Shown piece by piece: positions 53,101-62,323 of a DNA stretch of 64,000 nucleotides. Under the pieces are notes generated by a model. That model searched no databases. It was not told the DNA's origin and worked only from the letters and a program-made list of their open reading frames with translations. A program made the translations under genes and the position numbers. Positions within the stretch are counted from its first letter, which is position 1; every line of letters starts with the position of its first letter. The stretch is from Allobosea sp. BK604 (lineage in GTDB: Bacteria; Pseudomonadota; Alphaproteobacteria; Rhizobiales; Beijerinckiaceae): the NCBI RefSeq assembly GCF_004341515.1, contig NZ_SLZF01000002.1, forward strand, positions 62,001-126,000. The letters run 5' to 3'.

Positions 53101-55065
53101 TTGCACCGCATTCTTGAGGCACAGGCTTATCGGCTCGCTTACTGGCGGGTCGCCGCCAGCGACATCAATTATCGCCGTTTCTTTGAAGTGAACTCATTGG
53201 CCGGCATCCGGGTTGAAGACCCCGATGTTTTCGAGCGAACTCATCGGACGGTAATCGATCTCGTTCGCCAAGACCGAATTCAGGGGCTACGCGTAGATCA
53301 CGTGGACGGGCTTGCGGACCCCGCAGCTTACCTCCGAGCGCTTCAGGCGGAAGTTGGCCCAGGCTTCTACATTTTGGTCGAAAAGATCCTCGGACCTGGT
53401 GAGGAACTTCCGCCATGGCCAATCTCTGGCACGACTGGCTACGATGTCCTCAACCTGATCGACGGCGTTCTGGTCGACCAGGATGCAGCTGAAAATTTAG
53501 AAGAGATTTATCGCGAGGTTAGCGGAGCCACGGAGTCGTATGCAGAGATGCTCCGGGAGGTCAGGCGTGAGACGCTCGAGACCGGCTTCGCCAGCGAGCT
53601 CGAGGTCCTCGTATCCGACCTTGTCCGGGTGGCTCACGCAGATCGCCACACAAGGGATTATACCGTCTACGCCATGCGGAAGGCGCTGGCTGAGATCATC
53701 GAACGCTTCCCGGTCTACCGCAGCTACGTTGCATCAGAAGCCCCCTCCCCTGCGGACCGACGTCTGATCCGCAGTACCATTGCGGCCGCGTGTGAAGCGA
53801 CTGCGCTTCCCGAGCAAACGTTACATGAGTTCATCGCTGAGATATTGCTGGCGGAGCTTCCGGCCGCTGCAGAGGGCTCAGCCCTAGCCGAACATTGCGA
53901 GAGGTTCCGCCGGCGATTTCAACAGCTCACTGGTCCTGTGATGGCCAAGAGCTTGGAAGATACACTCTTCTATCGCTACGGCGTGCTTCTCGCGCTTAAC
54001 GAAGTCGGGGCTGAGCCGGAACACTTCGGCATCTCCGCAGAGGACTTCCATGCTGCAAATGGCGATCGGTGTCGAAAATGGCCGCACGCCATGATCGCTA
54101 CGGCGACACATGATACGAAGCGTGGAGAGGACAGCCGCGCACGCCTCCTGGCGCTGTCCGACATACCGGCGCAATGGGGCCACTACGCTGCGTCGTGGCA
54201 AACGCTGAGCCGCCAGCTTGCGCCGGATTCAACCGCGCCAGATGGACTCGATCGATATCTCGTCCTGCAGCAGTTGCTGGCCGCTTGGCCACTTGAGCTG
54301 TTGACTGGATCTGATCCCGAAGGTCTGGCTCGGTTCGCAGAACGCATGGACGCCTGGGTGGAGAAGGCATTGCGTGAGTCCAAGCGTAATTCCAGCTGGA
54401 CGAACCCCCGCGAGCAGTACGAGGCCGCCGTCAAGGCCCTCGTGGCGGGTGCGCTGAAGCCCGAGAGCGCGGTTTTTGCGGAGCTCAACACATGGGCGGC
54501 GGAACTGGCCGAGCGGGGCGTTATCAAGGGCCTTGCAAGGACGGCATTGAAATTGACCTTGCCAGGGGTGCCTGACATCTACCAAGGCACGGAGATGTGG
54601 GATTTCTCGCTGGTCGATCCAGACAATCGTCGGCCAGTCGATTACGTCGGCCGTGAGAAATCTCTGTCGATCGAGCCGTCGATTGAGGATCTCATGACAA
54701 CTTGGCAAGACGGCCGCATCAAGCAGCGCGTCATAACTAGGTTGTTGGAGGATCGCCGCACCCACGCCCTGCTTTACGAGCAAGGGCATTATCAGCCGGT
54801 ATCGGCTTCGGGAGAGCGTTCCAGGGACTTGATCGCGTTCGAGAGACGTTTCGGTGGCGAGCGACTCGTCGTTGTTGTGGCCCGTACGCCCGCAGGAGGC
54901 TCGACCCTCCCCGCGGGCGGTGTCTGGGGCGACACAATGGTGGAGCTGCCCGTAGGGACCTGGAGAGATGTTATTGCCGGTACGGAAATCCAGGTCGCCG
55001 AGCAAGGATGCTCCGCCTGCGACCTCTTCCGGGCTTTGCCGATCGCCGTAATGAGATCGTTCTGA
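50194..55065 (+). CDS. Fusion of 4-alpha-glucanotransferase (MalQ) and maltooligosyl-trehalose synthase (TreY)
   Basis: A 1,623-residue fusion. Residues about 1-690 are MalQ: TSQLYSLRSDNNFGMGDYGD, the Asp of GAIRIDHAFQLQRLF, Glu of MVIAEDLGTGPDGF and LTTHDLPTFKGWW. Residues about 710-1623 are TreY: ATYRLQFHRDFTFEQAAAIV, VLDIVPNHMGIGG, GLRVDHVDGLADPAAYLRAL, ILVEKILGPGEELP and TATHDTKRGEDSRARL. MalQ lengthens or disproportionates maltodextrins, TreY turns the reducing end into trehalose, and TreZ releases it. Both halves appear complete. ATG 50194 follows the treZ stop with GGGGAAG upstream. The frame is uninterrupted, so this is not an annotation artefact of two genes. Confidence 0.94.
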   Translation: MHDKLIETIAELAGIAKQYRDSSGNLVAASLETKRAVLSALGYDTATVSQAQDALARLQTRQRTLLAPIVVAAEGRPTRISMRNSSPPRNVEFVATDETGGICQGRIDCEVAQGGAAFQLPALPLGYWTLSVSFDGQERGRCRIICAPDRCHEPGSIRRGERGWGVTSQLYSLRSDNNFGMGDYGDAAALSERAGRLGASFLGLSPVHALFVSDPEKASPYSPSSRLMLDPQYLNPSNIDGFEERRDDLWPGHARAHVTSLRESGLVDRRASWEAKRSLLQAIWRSFDQLGPNETFASFRSRGGQPLVAHATFEALSELFAESGARWLGDWPQAYRDAGGEAVARFAGEHPGLVDFHIWLQWQADQQLGAAQAAAIGAGMDIGLFRDLAVGVDGAGSEVWSAPQRFMTSLSIGAPPDPIGPAGQNWGLPPFHPLMLEDEGLEPFRAVLAANMRHAGAIRIDHAFQLQRLFLIPAGASASDGAYISYPFKALLALLRLESYRARCMVIAEDLGTGPDGFSDAIMAAGVYSYRVLPFERDEHGAFKTPQDYPERALAALTTHDLPTFKGWWKGLDIDLRHASGQHTGADADRARAARINDREKLVDAMREQQLLDPAGQFPVEPPIEAAVAYLARSRSALVAIQTEDAAGELNQANLPGMDAQHPNWQRKLSLDVVSLTATRSSLAKLAALFANEGRSGEPRPGTALAAPPPRATYRLQFHRDFTFEQAAAIVPYLARLGISHVYASPIQTARPGSLHGYDIVDHTGINPELGGMTGFLQLSDALRAHEMGLVLDIVPNHMGIGGADNNWWLSVLEWGQHSPHAAAFDIDWERLGANGKLVVPFLGERYGEALENGRLELKLDANEGTLSVWHGDHRFPINPLTYPIILDRALLLAGEFTKPGFREALAISSRLRTIADAGPPASNAHDAAEHLKLRFAAAVSSSVELAEALHRTIVLVNGSPGIPESFETLHRILEAQAYRLAYWRVAASDINYRRFFEVNSLAGIRVEDPDVFERTHRTVIDLVRQDRIQGLRVDHVDGLADPAAYLRALQAEVGPGFYILVEKILGPGEELPPWPISGTTGYDVLNLIDGVLVDQDAAENLEEIYREVSGATESYAEMLREVRRETLETGFASELEVLVSDLVRVAHADRHTRDYTVYAMRKALAEIIERFPVYRSYVASEAPSPADRRLIRSTIAAACEATALPEQTLHEFIAEILLAELPAAAEGSALAEHCERFRRRFQQLTGPVMAKSLEDTLFYRYGVLLALNEVGAEPEHFGISAEDFHAANGDRCRKWPHAMIATATHDTKRGEDSRARLLALSDIPAQWGHYAASWQTLSRQLAPDSTAPDGLDRYLVLQQLLAAWPLELLTGSDPEGLARFAERMDAWVEKALRESKRNSSWTNPREQYEAAVKALVAGALKPESAVFAELNTWAAELAERGVIKGLARTALKLTLPGVPDIYQGTEMWDFSLVDPDNRRPVDYVGREKSLSIEPSIEDLMTTWQDGRIKQRVITRLLEDRRTHALLYEQGHYQPVSASGERSRDLIAFERRFGGERLVVVVARTPAGGSTLPAGGVWGDTMVELPVGTWRDVIAGTEIQVAEQGCSACDLFRALPIAVMRSF

Positions 55066-55104
55066 GGAGCGGTAGAGCCGTCGGCTCTAACTCCTCGCAT
55101 TTTT
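55064..55104 (+). terminator. Rho-independent terminator of treZ operon
   Basis: A perfect inner stem TAGAGCC/GGCTCTA (55073-55079 with 55083-55089, 3-base loop) within an outer GAGGAG/CTCCTC pair, followed by a five-T run at 55100-55104, starting at the malQ-treY stop codon. Confidence 0.75.
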
Positions 55105-55344
55105 AACATCTGGTGTCGGGTTCCCGGGGCGAAGGCCCTAGGGCGTGGCGGAGCCGAGTGATTTCTCGTCGGCTTCGAAGACCCCAGCCGGTTGCATCGG
55201 CGATGTCAGTCGCTGCTCCTTCCGCCATTGACGCCACACCCGCCGTGATACCAACCTCGAACAAGAGATTGGCAAGAACCCAGTGGCGCGGCTGGCACGT
55301 TCCGCACCGTTAGCGCCATCCAATGGAAGCGAATTCGGGCTGTC

Positions 55345-55797
55345 TTGCTCGGGTTGCTGATCGGCTGCATCGCCGGCCTGCGCACTATGACGGCCCCTGC
55401 CGCTGTTAGCTGGGCCGCTTATCTCGGCTGGATTAACCTCAGCGCGAGCCCGATTGCCTTCCTCGGATATTCCTGTGCGCCGTGGATACTGACCGTGCTG
55501 GCCCTCGGTGAGCTGGTCGCCGATAAGTTGCCGTCAACGCCCGGTCGCAAGGTTCCGCTGCAGTTCAGCGGCCGCCTGGTCTTGGGTGGGCTTTCCGGCG
55601 CGGCCCTCGGAGTGACCGGGGGCTCGCTCGCTTTCGGGGCTGTTACAGGCATTGTAGGCGCTATCGTCGGCACGTTTAGCGGAGCGGAGATTCGGAGCAG
55701 GCTGGCAGCCGCAGTCGGCAAAAACCTTCCCGCAGCTCTCGCGGAGGACGTATTCGCGTTACTCGGCGCGCTCTTGATCGTGCTGGCCGGGCGATGA
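55345..55797 (+). CDS. DUF4126-type membrane protein
   Basis: A 150-residue membrane protein with about four hydrophobic segments: GLLIGCIAGLRTMTAPAAVS, then AFLGYSCAPWILTVLALGE, a Gly-rich stretch (LVLGGLSGAALGVTGGSLAF) and a final helix FALLGALLIVLAGR. The GLRTMTAPA and LGELVADKLPSTPGR motifs fit DUF4126. TTG 55345 is used because no ATG is in frame; the ribosome binding site is weak, and the true start may be slightly upstream. Function unknown. Confidence 0.7.
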   Translation: MLGLLIGCIAGLRTMTAPAAVSWAAYLGWINLSASPIAFLGYSCAPWILTVLALGELVADKLPSTPGRKVPLQFSGRLVLGGLSGAALGVTGGSLAFGAVTGIVGAIVGTFSGAEIRSRLAAAVGKNLPAALAEDVFALLGALLIVLAGR

Positions 55798-56110
55798 AGC
55801 TCAGGCGCCGGCCTTGAAGTCAGAGCGGGAGTGCGGGCTCGTCAGGATCGACATGCCATCCTGGAACTTCTTGGCCCGAGTGCTGGCCCGAAAGCTGGGT
55901 GATACGATAGCAGGTAGCGGGACGACTCCATCTCGCAATTAGTCCGCCGACGAGTTGCGTCGCTACGGGGTCCTAGAACTTAGCGGCACACGTTTGCGCT
56001 CCGGCAGAACCTCAGGGGACGTTGCGCCGTCGATGATGGACGGCGCTCGCGATTAAATCCTCGTCTCAAAGGCCGCTGGCGCCACGGTTCTATCAGAGGG
56101 AATTTGCGAG
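55798..56110. other. Intergenic region with a possible gene remnant
   Basis: About 310 bases without a full gene. On the minus strand an open frame ending at 55801 (RAKKFQDGMSILTSPHSRSD then FKAGA) has coding-like composition but no start region; it may be the 3' remnant of a lost gene. Confidence 0.35.
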
Positions 56111-56623
56111 ATGGTTTCGAGCGCTGGTCGCTTTCTGAATGGAAAAAACTTAGCCCGTGCGACGACGTTTCCAGTTCTTGCTGGTACGCTCGTCGGTCTC
56201 GGACTCGGCGGCTTTTTCGATGGGATCGTACTACACCAGGTTCTTCAGTGGCATCATGTTGCAAGCGCATGGTATCCGGCCCATTCGTTGGAAAATATGT
56301 CGTTCAATACGTTCTTCGACGGGATCTTTCATATCGGGACATATATTTTTGTGTCCGGATTGCTCCTGCTTTGGCGTCACGCACGCAATCTTGCCGGGAC
56401 TATCTTGATTGGTTTCGGCGCATTCAACTGCGTGGAGGGAGCGATCAATCACCACTTGCTTGGCTTACATCATGTCAACGAAACGGTTGATCGCGACATG
56501 CAAATCTACTGGGACGTGGGGTTTCTGGTCTGGGGTGGAGCAATGCTGTGGGGCGGTTGGTACCCGTTGCACCGAGGTCGCCATGACGTATCGAACCTCA
56601 CCTCAGCCGCCGGGCAATCTTAG
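56111..56623 (+). CDS. DUF2243 membrane protein
   Basis: A 170-residue membrane protein of four helices. The diagnostic DUF2243 segment GLGLGGFFDGIVLHQVLQWH appears in helix 1, NTFFDGIFHIGTYIFVSGLL in helix 2, and FNCVEGAINHHLLGLHHVNE between helices 3 and 4. The repeated His and Asp residues (about ten) suggest metal or heme binding, which is unproven for the family. GAGGGAA lies 8 bases before the ATG. Confidence 0.82.
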   Translation: MVSSAGRFLNGKNLARATTFPVLAGTLVGLGLGGFFDGIVLHQVLQWHHVASAWYPAHSLENMSFNTFFDGIFHIGTYIFVSGLLLLWRHARNLAGTILIGFGAFNCVEGAINHHLLGLHHVNETVDRDMQIYWDVGFLVWGGAMLWGGWYPLHRGRHDVSNLTSAAGQS

Positions 56624-56780
56624 CTCGTCGACGCATTCACCCTGCGCGCCCTGCCAAACCTTTGCCTGCGGCACGGTGGGATCAGATGCCACATGCATCA
56701 CGATTGATCCCACAGTATCGCCGGTCGGGCTCCGGCATTGACCGCGACTATCGTGGCTCTCGAAATCGGCCGTCGCTGCT

Positions 56781-56805
56781 GGAACAGGTCGGGTGGCGAC
56801 CGGTT
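56781..56805 (+). promoter_or_regulatory. Candidate stress promoter
   Basis: GGAAC at 56781-56785, 16-base spacer, GGTT at 56802-56805; one mismatch, 54 bases before the DUF883-like gene. Confidence 0.42.
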
Positions 56806-56859
56806 TTGAATCGCATCGCTTCCTACGAAGCACAATGCATGAGATTCACGGAGCACGTT

Positions 56860-57144
56860 ATGGAAAACGGGAACGGATCGACGGAATCGACTGGTTTCAA
56901 AGCCATGTCGCAGAAGGCCGAGGCTAGCGGTGGCGGAAATGATGAAAAGTTCGAAGAAACAGGCGGGCTAGTCGCGAATCTCAAGTCAATTGGCGTCGAC
57001 ACCAATCAGATGACGGATGTCGCGCAAGAGCGCGCTGGAGAATTCCAGGAGATGCTCGAGAGCGAGATTCGCGCGCGACCGATGCGAGCTCTGGGTTGGG
57101 CTTTAGGCGTTGGCGTCGTCCTCGGCTTCTGGGCGGCGAAGTAG
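56860..57144 (+). CDS. DUF883-like (ElaB/YqjD type) protein
   Basis: A 94-residue protein with a polar, disordered first third, an amphipathic helix (QMTDVAQERAGEFQEMLESE) and a C-terminal hydrophobic anchor preceded by the RPMRALGWALGVGVVLGFWA motif typical of the DUF883 group. These proteins bind ribosomes at the inner membrane in stationary-phase E. coli (YqjD); the role here is inferred. The start at 56860 has GGAG 7 bases upstream; earlier ATGs in frame are less likely. It is coupled to the next gene, 3 bases apart. Confidence 0.72.
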   Translation: MENGNGSTESTGFKAMSQKAEASGGGNDEKFEETGGLVANLKSIGVDTNQMTDVAQERAGEFQEMLESEIRARPMRALGWALGVGVVLGFWAAK

Positions 57145-57147
57145 GAC

Positions 57148-57549
57148 GTGGGCGGCCTAATCGCTTTCTTAGCAGCCGGCGTTGTCGACGCAATCAAGCG
57201 CAGAGCGGTTGTTTACGCCCTCATGGGCCTCGGTGGCATTCTAGCCATGTGCGCGGCCGGGTACGTCCTCCGTGCGGCTCATGAATGGTTGCTCGTTCGC
57301 TACGGCGAGATTGATGCGAGCTTGATCATCGCCTCCGGCTTGCTGGTGGCGGCAATCATGTCAGTCGTTGCCGCTCGTATTATTAGCCGGCGGCCCGTAC
57401 GATCGGCGCCGCTTCTTGACCGGGCGGCCTCATACCGTCTGAGTGGTCAACCGTCTCCGCGGCGTCTGAAGGCCGTAAGCTCTGGAGTGGCGGGCGCCAT
57501 ATTCTCCGCCATCGCAGCGGCGATCGTTGTCCGGGTTCGGAACAAGTGA
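57148..57549 (+). CDS. Two-helix membrane protein (holin/YqjE-like position)
   Basis: A 133-residue membrane protein: a hydrophobic hairpin (VVYALMGLGGILAMCAAGYV and SLIIASGLLVAAIMSVVAAR) after a short cytoplasmic part, then a basic, polar stretch and a last hydrophobic segment (AIFSAIAAAIVVRVRNK). It follows the DUF883-like gene by 3 bases, as yqjE-type (phage holin family) proteins follow yqjD. GTG 57148 is the start, GTAGGA upstream. The operon parallel is the best clue to its role. Confidence 0.65.
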   Translation: MGGLIAFLAAGVVDAIKRRAVVYALMGLGGILAMCAAGYVLRAAHEWLLVRYGEIDASLIIASGLLVAAIMSVVAARIISRRPVRSAPLLDRAASYRLSGQPSPRRLKAVSSGVAGAIFSAIAAAIVVRVRNK

Positions 57550-57601
57550 TACCTAACGTCTCTGGCATTCACAGGTGCCGCGACGGGCGAGCCTGACCCA
57601 C

Positions 57602-57830
57602 TCAATCGCGTTCACGTCGGAGGTTGTCTTGCGGCTCCGACCCGCACCGGTGGTGGGAGGTTTCCTGCTCAGCCGATCCCTCGGCCGATGCAAGCATATT
57701 GAGTGCGGCTTCCTTTGCCTTGCTGGGCACCATGTCCCTCTTGAAGATGCCACTCAACCGCGTCGCGGGAGGCGCCACTTTCTAGGGCAAGCACGGCAAT
57801 CCAGTCTCGACCACGGAACTTTTGAGACAT
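57602..57830 (-). pseudogene. Possible small protein with frameshift
   Basis: From ATG 57830 the minus strand reads MSQKFRGRDWIAVLALESGA and RDAVEWHLQEGHGAQQ. It then turns into an atypical tail ending at a TGA near 57669, while a coding-like continuation (AKEAALNMLASAEGSAEQ and a polar end) lies in the next frame to TGA 57604-57602. Removing one base at about 57709 would give one protein of about 75 residues. No clear ribosome binding site. The rest of 57550-57984 shows nothing else. Confidence 0.3.
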
Positions 57831-57984
57831 CTCGACGGCTAGCTGTCGGCCGGTCCGGTTGCCCCTACTCCCAAGTTGATCATGGGGGAACGCGAGACAC
57901 TCAAGCTCGTTCCGAGTGGAGCCGTTGCCGGCTCGCGCTCGGACAAGAACGCGCGGCAAGCAAACCACACGCCGCGTCTCATAT

Positions 57985-58254
57985 TTAGGATTTGCCGTCG
58001 GCGGTCGATTCGTCTTGTTCTCTTAGATCGTCTGGAGGCGGCGCTTCGCGAATGGAGACGACGGTGGTGTCACAGGCTTCCTTTTCTTGCGGTGGCGAGT
58101 TGGGCGTTCCGTGGTCCCGCTGCCACGCGTTGATCGCGTCAGTCAGCGCCGAAATCTCCCGCAGACGTTCGTCGGTCCTCGGGAGATGCTCCAGCTCGGC
58201 GATCTTGCTTTGTGCCTCTTCATACTGGAATTCGTCCAAAATGGTCACGGGCAT
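57985..58254 (-). CDS. Small HigA-N-terminus-like protein
   Basis: An 89-residue protein. The first 50 residues (PVTILDEFQYEEAQSKIAEL, then DERLREISALTDAINAWQRD) follow the D/E-x-x-Y-x-x-A ... E-(L/I)-x-A-L-x-x-A-I-x-x-W pattern seen at 4576 and 61886. The rest is acidic and disordered (PPPDDLREQDESTADGKS). The start at 58254 has AGGAGA 5 bases upstream. A candidate stress promoter lies 23 bases upstream. No toxin gene and no helix-turn-helix are associated. Confidence 0.65.
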   Translation of the reverse strand: MPVTILDEFQYEEAQSKIAELEHLPRTDERLREISALTDAINAWQRDHGTPNSPPQEKEACDTTVVSIREAPPPDDLREQDESTADGKS

Positions 58255-58276
58255 TCGTCTCTCCTGTTTGAAGACA

Positions 58277-58301
58277 AACACCCGTTAGACGGGAGCGTTC
58301 C
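58277..58301 (-). promoter_or_regulatory. Candidate stress promoter
   Basis: Minus strand GGAAC (58301-58297), 16-base spacer, TGTT (58280-58277); one mismatch, 22 bases before the gene at 57985-58254. Confidence 0.42.
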
Positions 58302-58445
58302 TCATAGCGATGGTCCAGTGCTGCGGGCGGAGCGGCCGGACCTCGTAGCGTTGCGTTCTCGACGGGCCCGTGGCACCGCGTGCTCAACTTGTCTCCGGCA
58401 CGATTGTCAGGCATGGCCCGAGCCAGGAATCTGAGGGATTACATC

Positions 58446-59543
58446 ATGCAGCCGAGCGGCACGTTTGGACCAGGCAGTGTCCTGGGGATCCTGGGCGGTG
58501 GGCAACTCGCTCGAATGATGGCCCAGGCTGCTGCGGACTTGGGCGTTCTTTCCCATATCTACACCCCGGAGCGGGAGAGCCCTGCAGCCGAAGTAGCAGG
58601 TCGTTCAACGATCGCCGCTTACGATGATGCAGCGGCGCTTCGGCAGTTCGTGGAAAGCGTCGATTTGGTCACCTACGAATTTGAAAACGTGCCCGCTGAG
58701 ACGGCTATGTTGCTTGCCGCGCGGAAGCCGTTGCAGCCAAGTGCCCGAGCGCTCGCGATCACGCAGGACCGGGTGACAGAGAAGCGTTTTATCGAAGCTC
58801 TCGGCTTGCCGCTCGCGCCGTTTCGCGTCGTGACCAATATCGATGAACTAGACAGCTCGTTAGCTGAGCTCGGCCGCCCGTGCGTGTTGAAAACAAGTCG
58901 CTTTGGCTATGATGGCAAGGGACAGGTAAAAATCTCCGCTGAAACGGACGCTGCCGGTGCTTATGCTGAGATTGGGGGTGTTGAGGCGGTATTAGAGGGC
59001 TTGATTACTTTCACCAAAGAAATTTCGGTAATCGCCGCACGCGGCTACAACGGCGAATTCAAAGCTTACGATGTCTGTGAGAACGAACACGTCGATCACA
59101 TTTTGAGCGTGACGCGGGCCCCTGCGAGAGTGCGTACAAACACCTACGAAGGCGCCCTCAACGCGGCGCGGCGCATTGCTGATGCGTTGGAGTATGTCGG
59201 GATCATCGCAATCGAAATGTTTGTCGTTGAGGAAGGGGACCGGGAGACCTTTCTCATCAACGAGATCGCACCGCGCGTTCATAATTCCGGGCACTGGACT
59301 AGCGACGGCGCCAAGACCTCGCAATTTCAGCAGCATGTGCGGGCGATCTGTAATTTCCCACTCGGAAGCTCGGCCCGACTGGGCACGATTGAGATGAAGA
59401 ACTTGATCGGAGATGCTGCCGAAAATTGGCGCGAGTATCTTGCCGAGGCAGGCGCCCATCTGCATTTGTACGGCAAGAGAGAATCCCGTTCCGGTCGAAA
59501 AATGGGGCATGTAACGCGCGTACGGCCCGACGAAAACGTCTAG
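58446..59543 (+). CDS. purK: N5-carboxyaminoimidazole ribonucleotide synthase
   Basis: A 365-residue ATP-grasp enzyme: GSVLGILGGGQLARMMAQAA at the N-terminus, LVTYEFENVPAETAMLL, then CVLKTSRFGYDGKGQVKI (ATP-binding) and INEIAPRVHNSGHWT (metal site). It makes N5-CAIR from AIR, ATP and bicarbonate in purine synthesis. purE, its usual partner, is not in the window, so this may be a second or relocated copy. The start at 58446 has GAGGG upstream; the frame is open to 58380 but the family starts here. Confidence 0.93.
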   Translation: MQPSGTFGPGSVLGILGGGQLARMMAQAAADLGVLSHIYTPERESPAAEVAGRSTIAAYDDAAALRQFVESVDLVTYEFENVPAETAMLLAARKPLQPSARALAITQDRVTEKRFIEALGLPLAPFRVVTNIDELDSSLAELGRPCVLKTSRFGYDGKGQVKISAETDAAGAYAEIGGVEAVLEGLITFTKEISVIAARGYNGEFKAYDVCENEHVDHILSVTRAPARVRTNTYEGALNAARRIADALEYVGIIAIEMFVVEEGDRETFLINEIAPRVHNSGHWTSDGAKTSQFQQHVRAICNFPLGSSARLGTIEMKNLIGDAAENWREYLAEAGAHLHLYGKRESRSGRKMGHVTRVRPDENV

Positions 59544-59554
59544 CGAAAGAGGGA

Positions 59555-59572
59555 GTCCCGCCGGAGCGGGAC
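59555..59572. terminator. Hairpin between convergent purK and glgX
   Basis: GTCCCGC (59555-59561) and GCGGGAC (59566-59572) form a perfect 7-bp stem with loop CGGA, inside a looser GGGAG/CTCCC pair. No strong T-run on either side, so it may be a weak bidirectional terminator. Confidence 0.45.
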
Positions 59573-59633
59573 CAATCTCCCCGTAGGTCTACGAGCCGAG
59601 CGCAGCTCAAGCTGGCGTGTTGGCGAGTGCCGT

Positions 59634-61706
<2,073 letters not shown>

Positions 61707-61708
61707 TC

Positions 61709-61732
61709 GTAGCCCCTTGCTTCCGGGGCTAC
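61709..61732 (-). promoter_or_regulatory. Hairpin covering the glgX ribosome binding site
   Basis: GTAGCCCC (61709-61716) and GGGGCTAC (61725-61732) form a perfect 8-bp stem with an 8-base loop. On the glgX transcript the second arm contains most of the AAGGGG ribosome binding site, so folding could reduce translation. Confidence 0.5.
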
Positions 61733-61764
61733 GCAGGTGCGGGCCCATCCATAACGTGCGGGTC

Positions 61765-61790
61765 AACTCTCCTCGCAGCGCGCCGGTTCC
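61765..61790 (-). promoter_or_regulatory. Candidate stress promoter of glgX
   Basis: Minus strand GGAAC (61790-61786), 17-base spacer, AGTT (61768-61765); one mismatch, 58 bases before the glgX start, upstream of the hairpin. Confidence 0.4.
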
Positions 61791-61885
61791 GGGTTTCTCT
61801 TCCCAGCACGGCCTCCATCCGAATGTGCCGCACCGAAGCCAGCGAGAAAGCAAATCCCACCTGATAAGCTAAAGGTTTTACTTCC

Positions 61886-62068
61886 TCATCGATAATTGTC
61901 GTTACAGACGATTTGCGGCTGCCGGATGGCTTCTTTGTATCGGCAGATTGCGACTCGAAGAGCTTTTAGTTCCGTCTCAGCTTTGGCATCCCTCGGAGCT
62001 GACGTAAGTCTTTCCAAGCGAGCGAGCGCGTCGATGTACTCGCTCTCGCAAAGCAATGTAGTTTCCAT
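61886..62068 (-). CDS. Small HigA-N-terminus-like protein (60 aa)
   Basis: A 60-residue protein, almost entirely the motif seen at 4576 and 57985: TLLCESEYIDALARLERLTS and then ETELKALRVAICRYKEAI, ending CNDNYR. It is the shortest of the three, with no added tail. ATG 62068 lacks a good ribosome binding site; an in-frame ATG at 62092 is possible. Without the shared motif I would doubt it. No partner toxin gene is adjacent. Confidence 0.5.
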   Translation of the reverse strand: METTLLCESEYIDALARLERLTSAPRDAKAETELKALRVAICRYKEAIRQPQIVCNDNYR

Positions 62069-62323
62069 TGTGGTGGCGCTTCGATTTTGCATTTTTCGCC
62101 ATGAGAGCCTCGCAGTTGAGAGACACTGAACGGCGCAGAGCAGGCGAATGGCGCCGAATGCGCAGAGATGTGCCACATGGAAGTTTACGAGCTTTTCGCT
62201 TCGTATTCGCATCCAGCTAGCTCGACTTTGGTTGCCGCAGCGGCAGACTAATGTTAGCTGCCCTGGATGGTGCTGTGGCGCTCGAGCTCAATGCGTCGCC
62301 TCAGCCCGGAAAACCGAGCCGTC

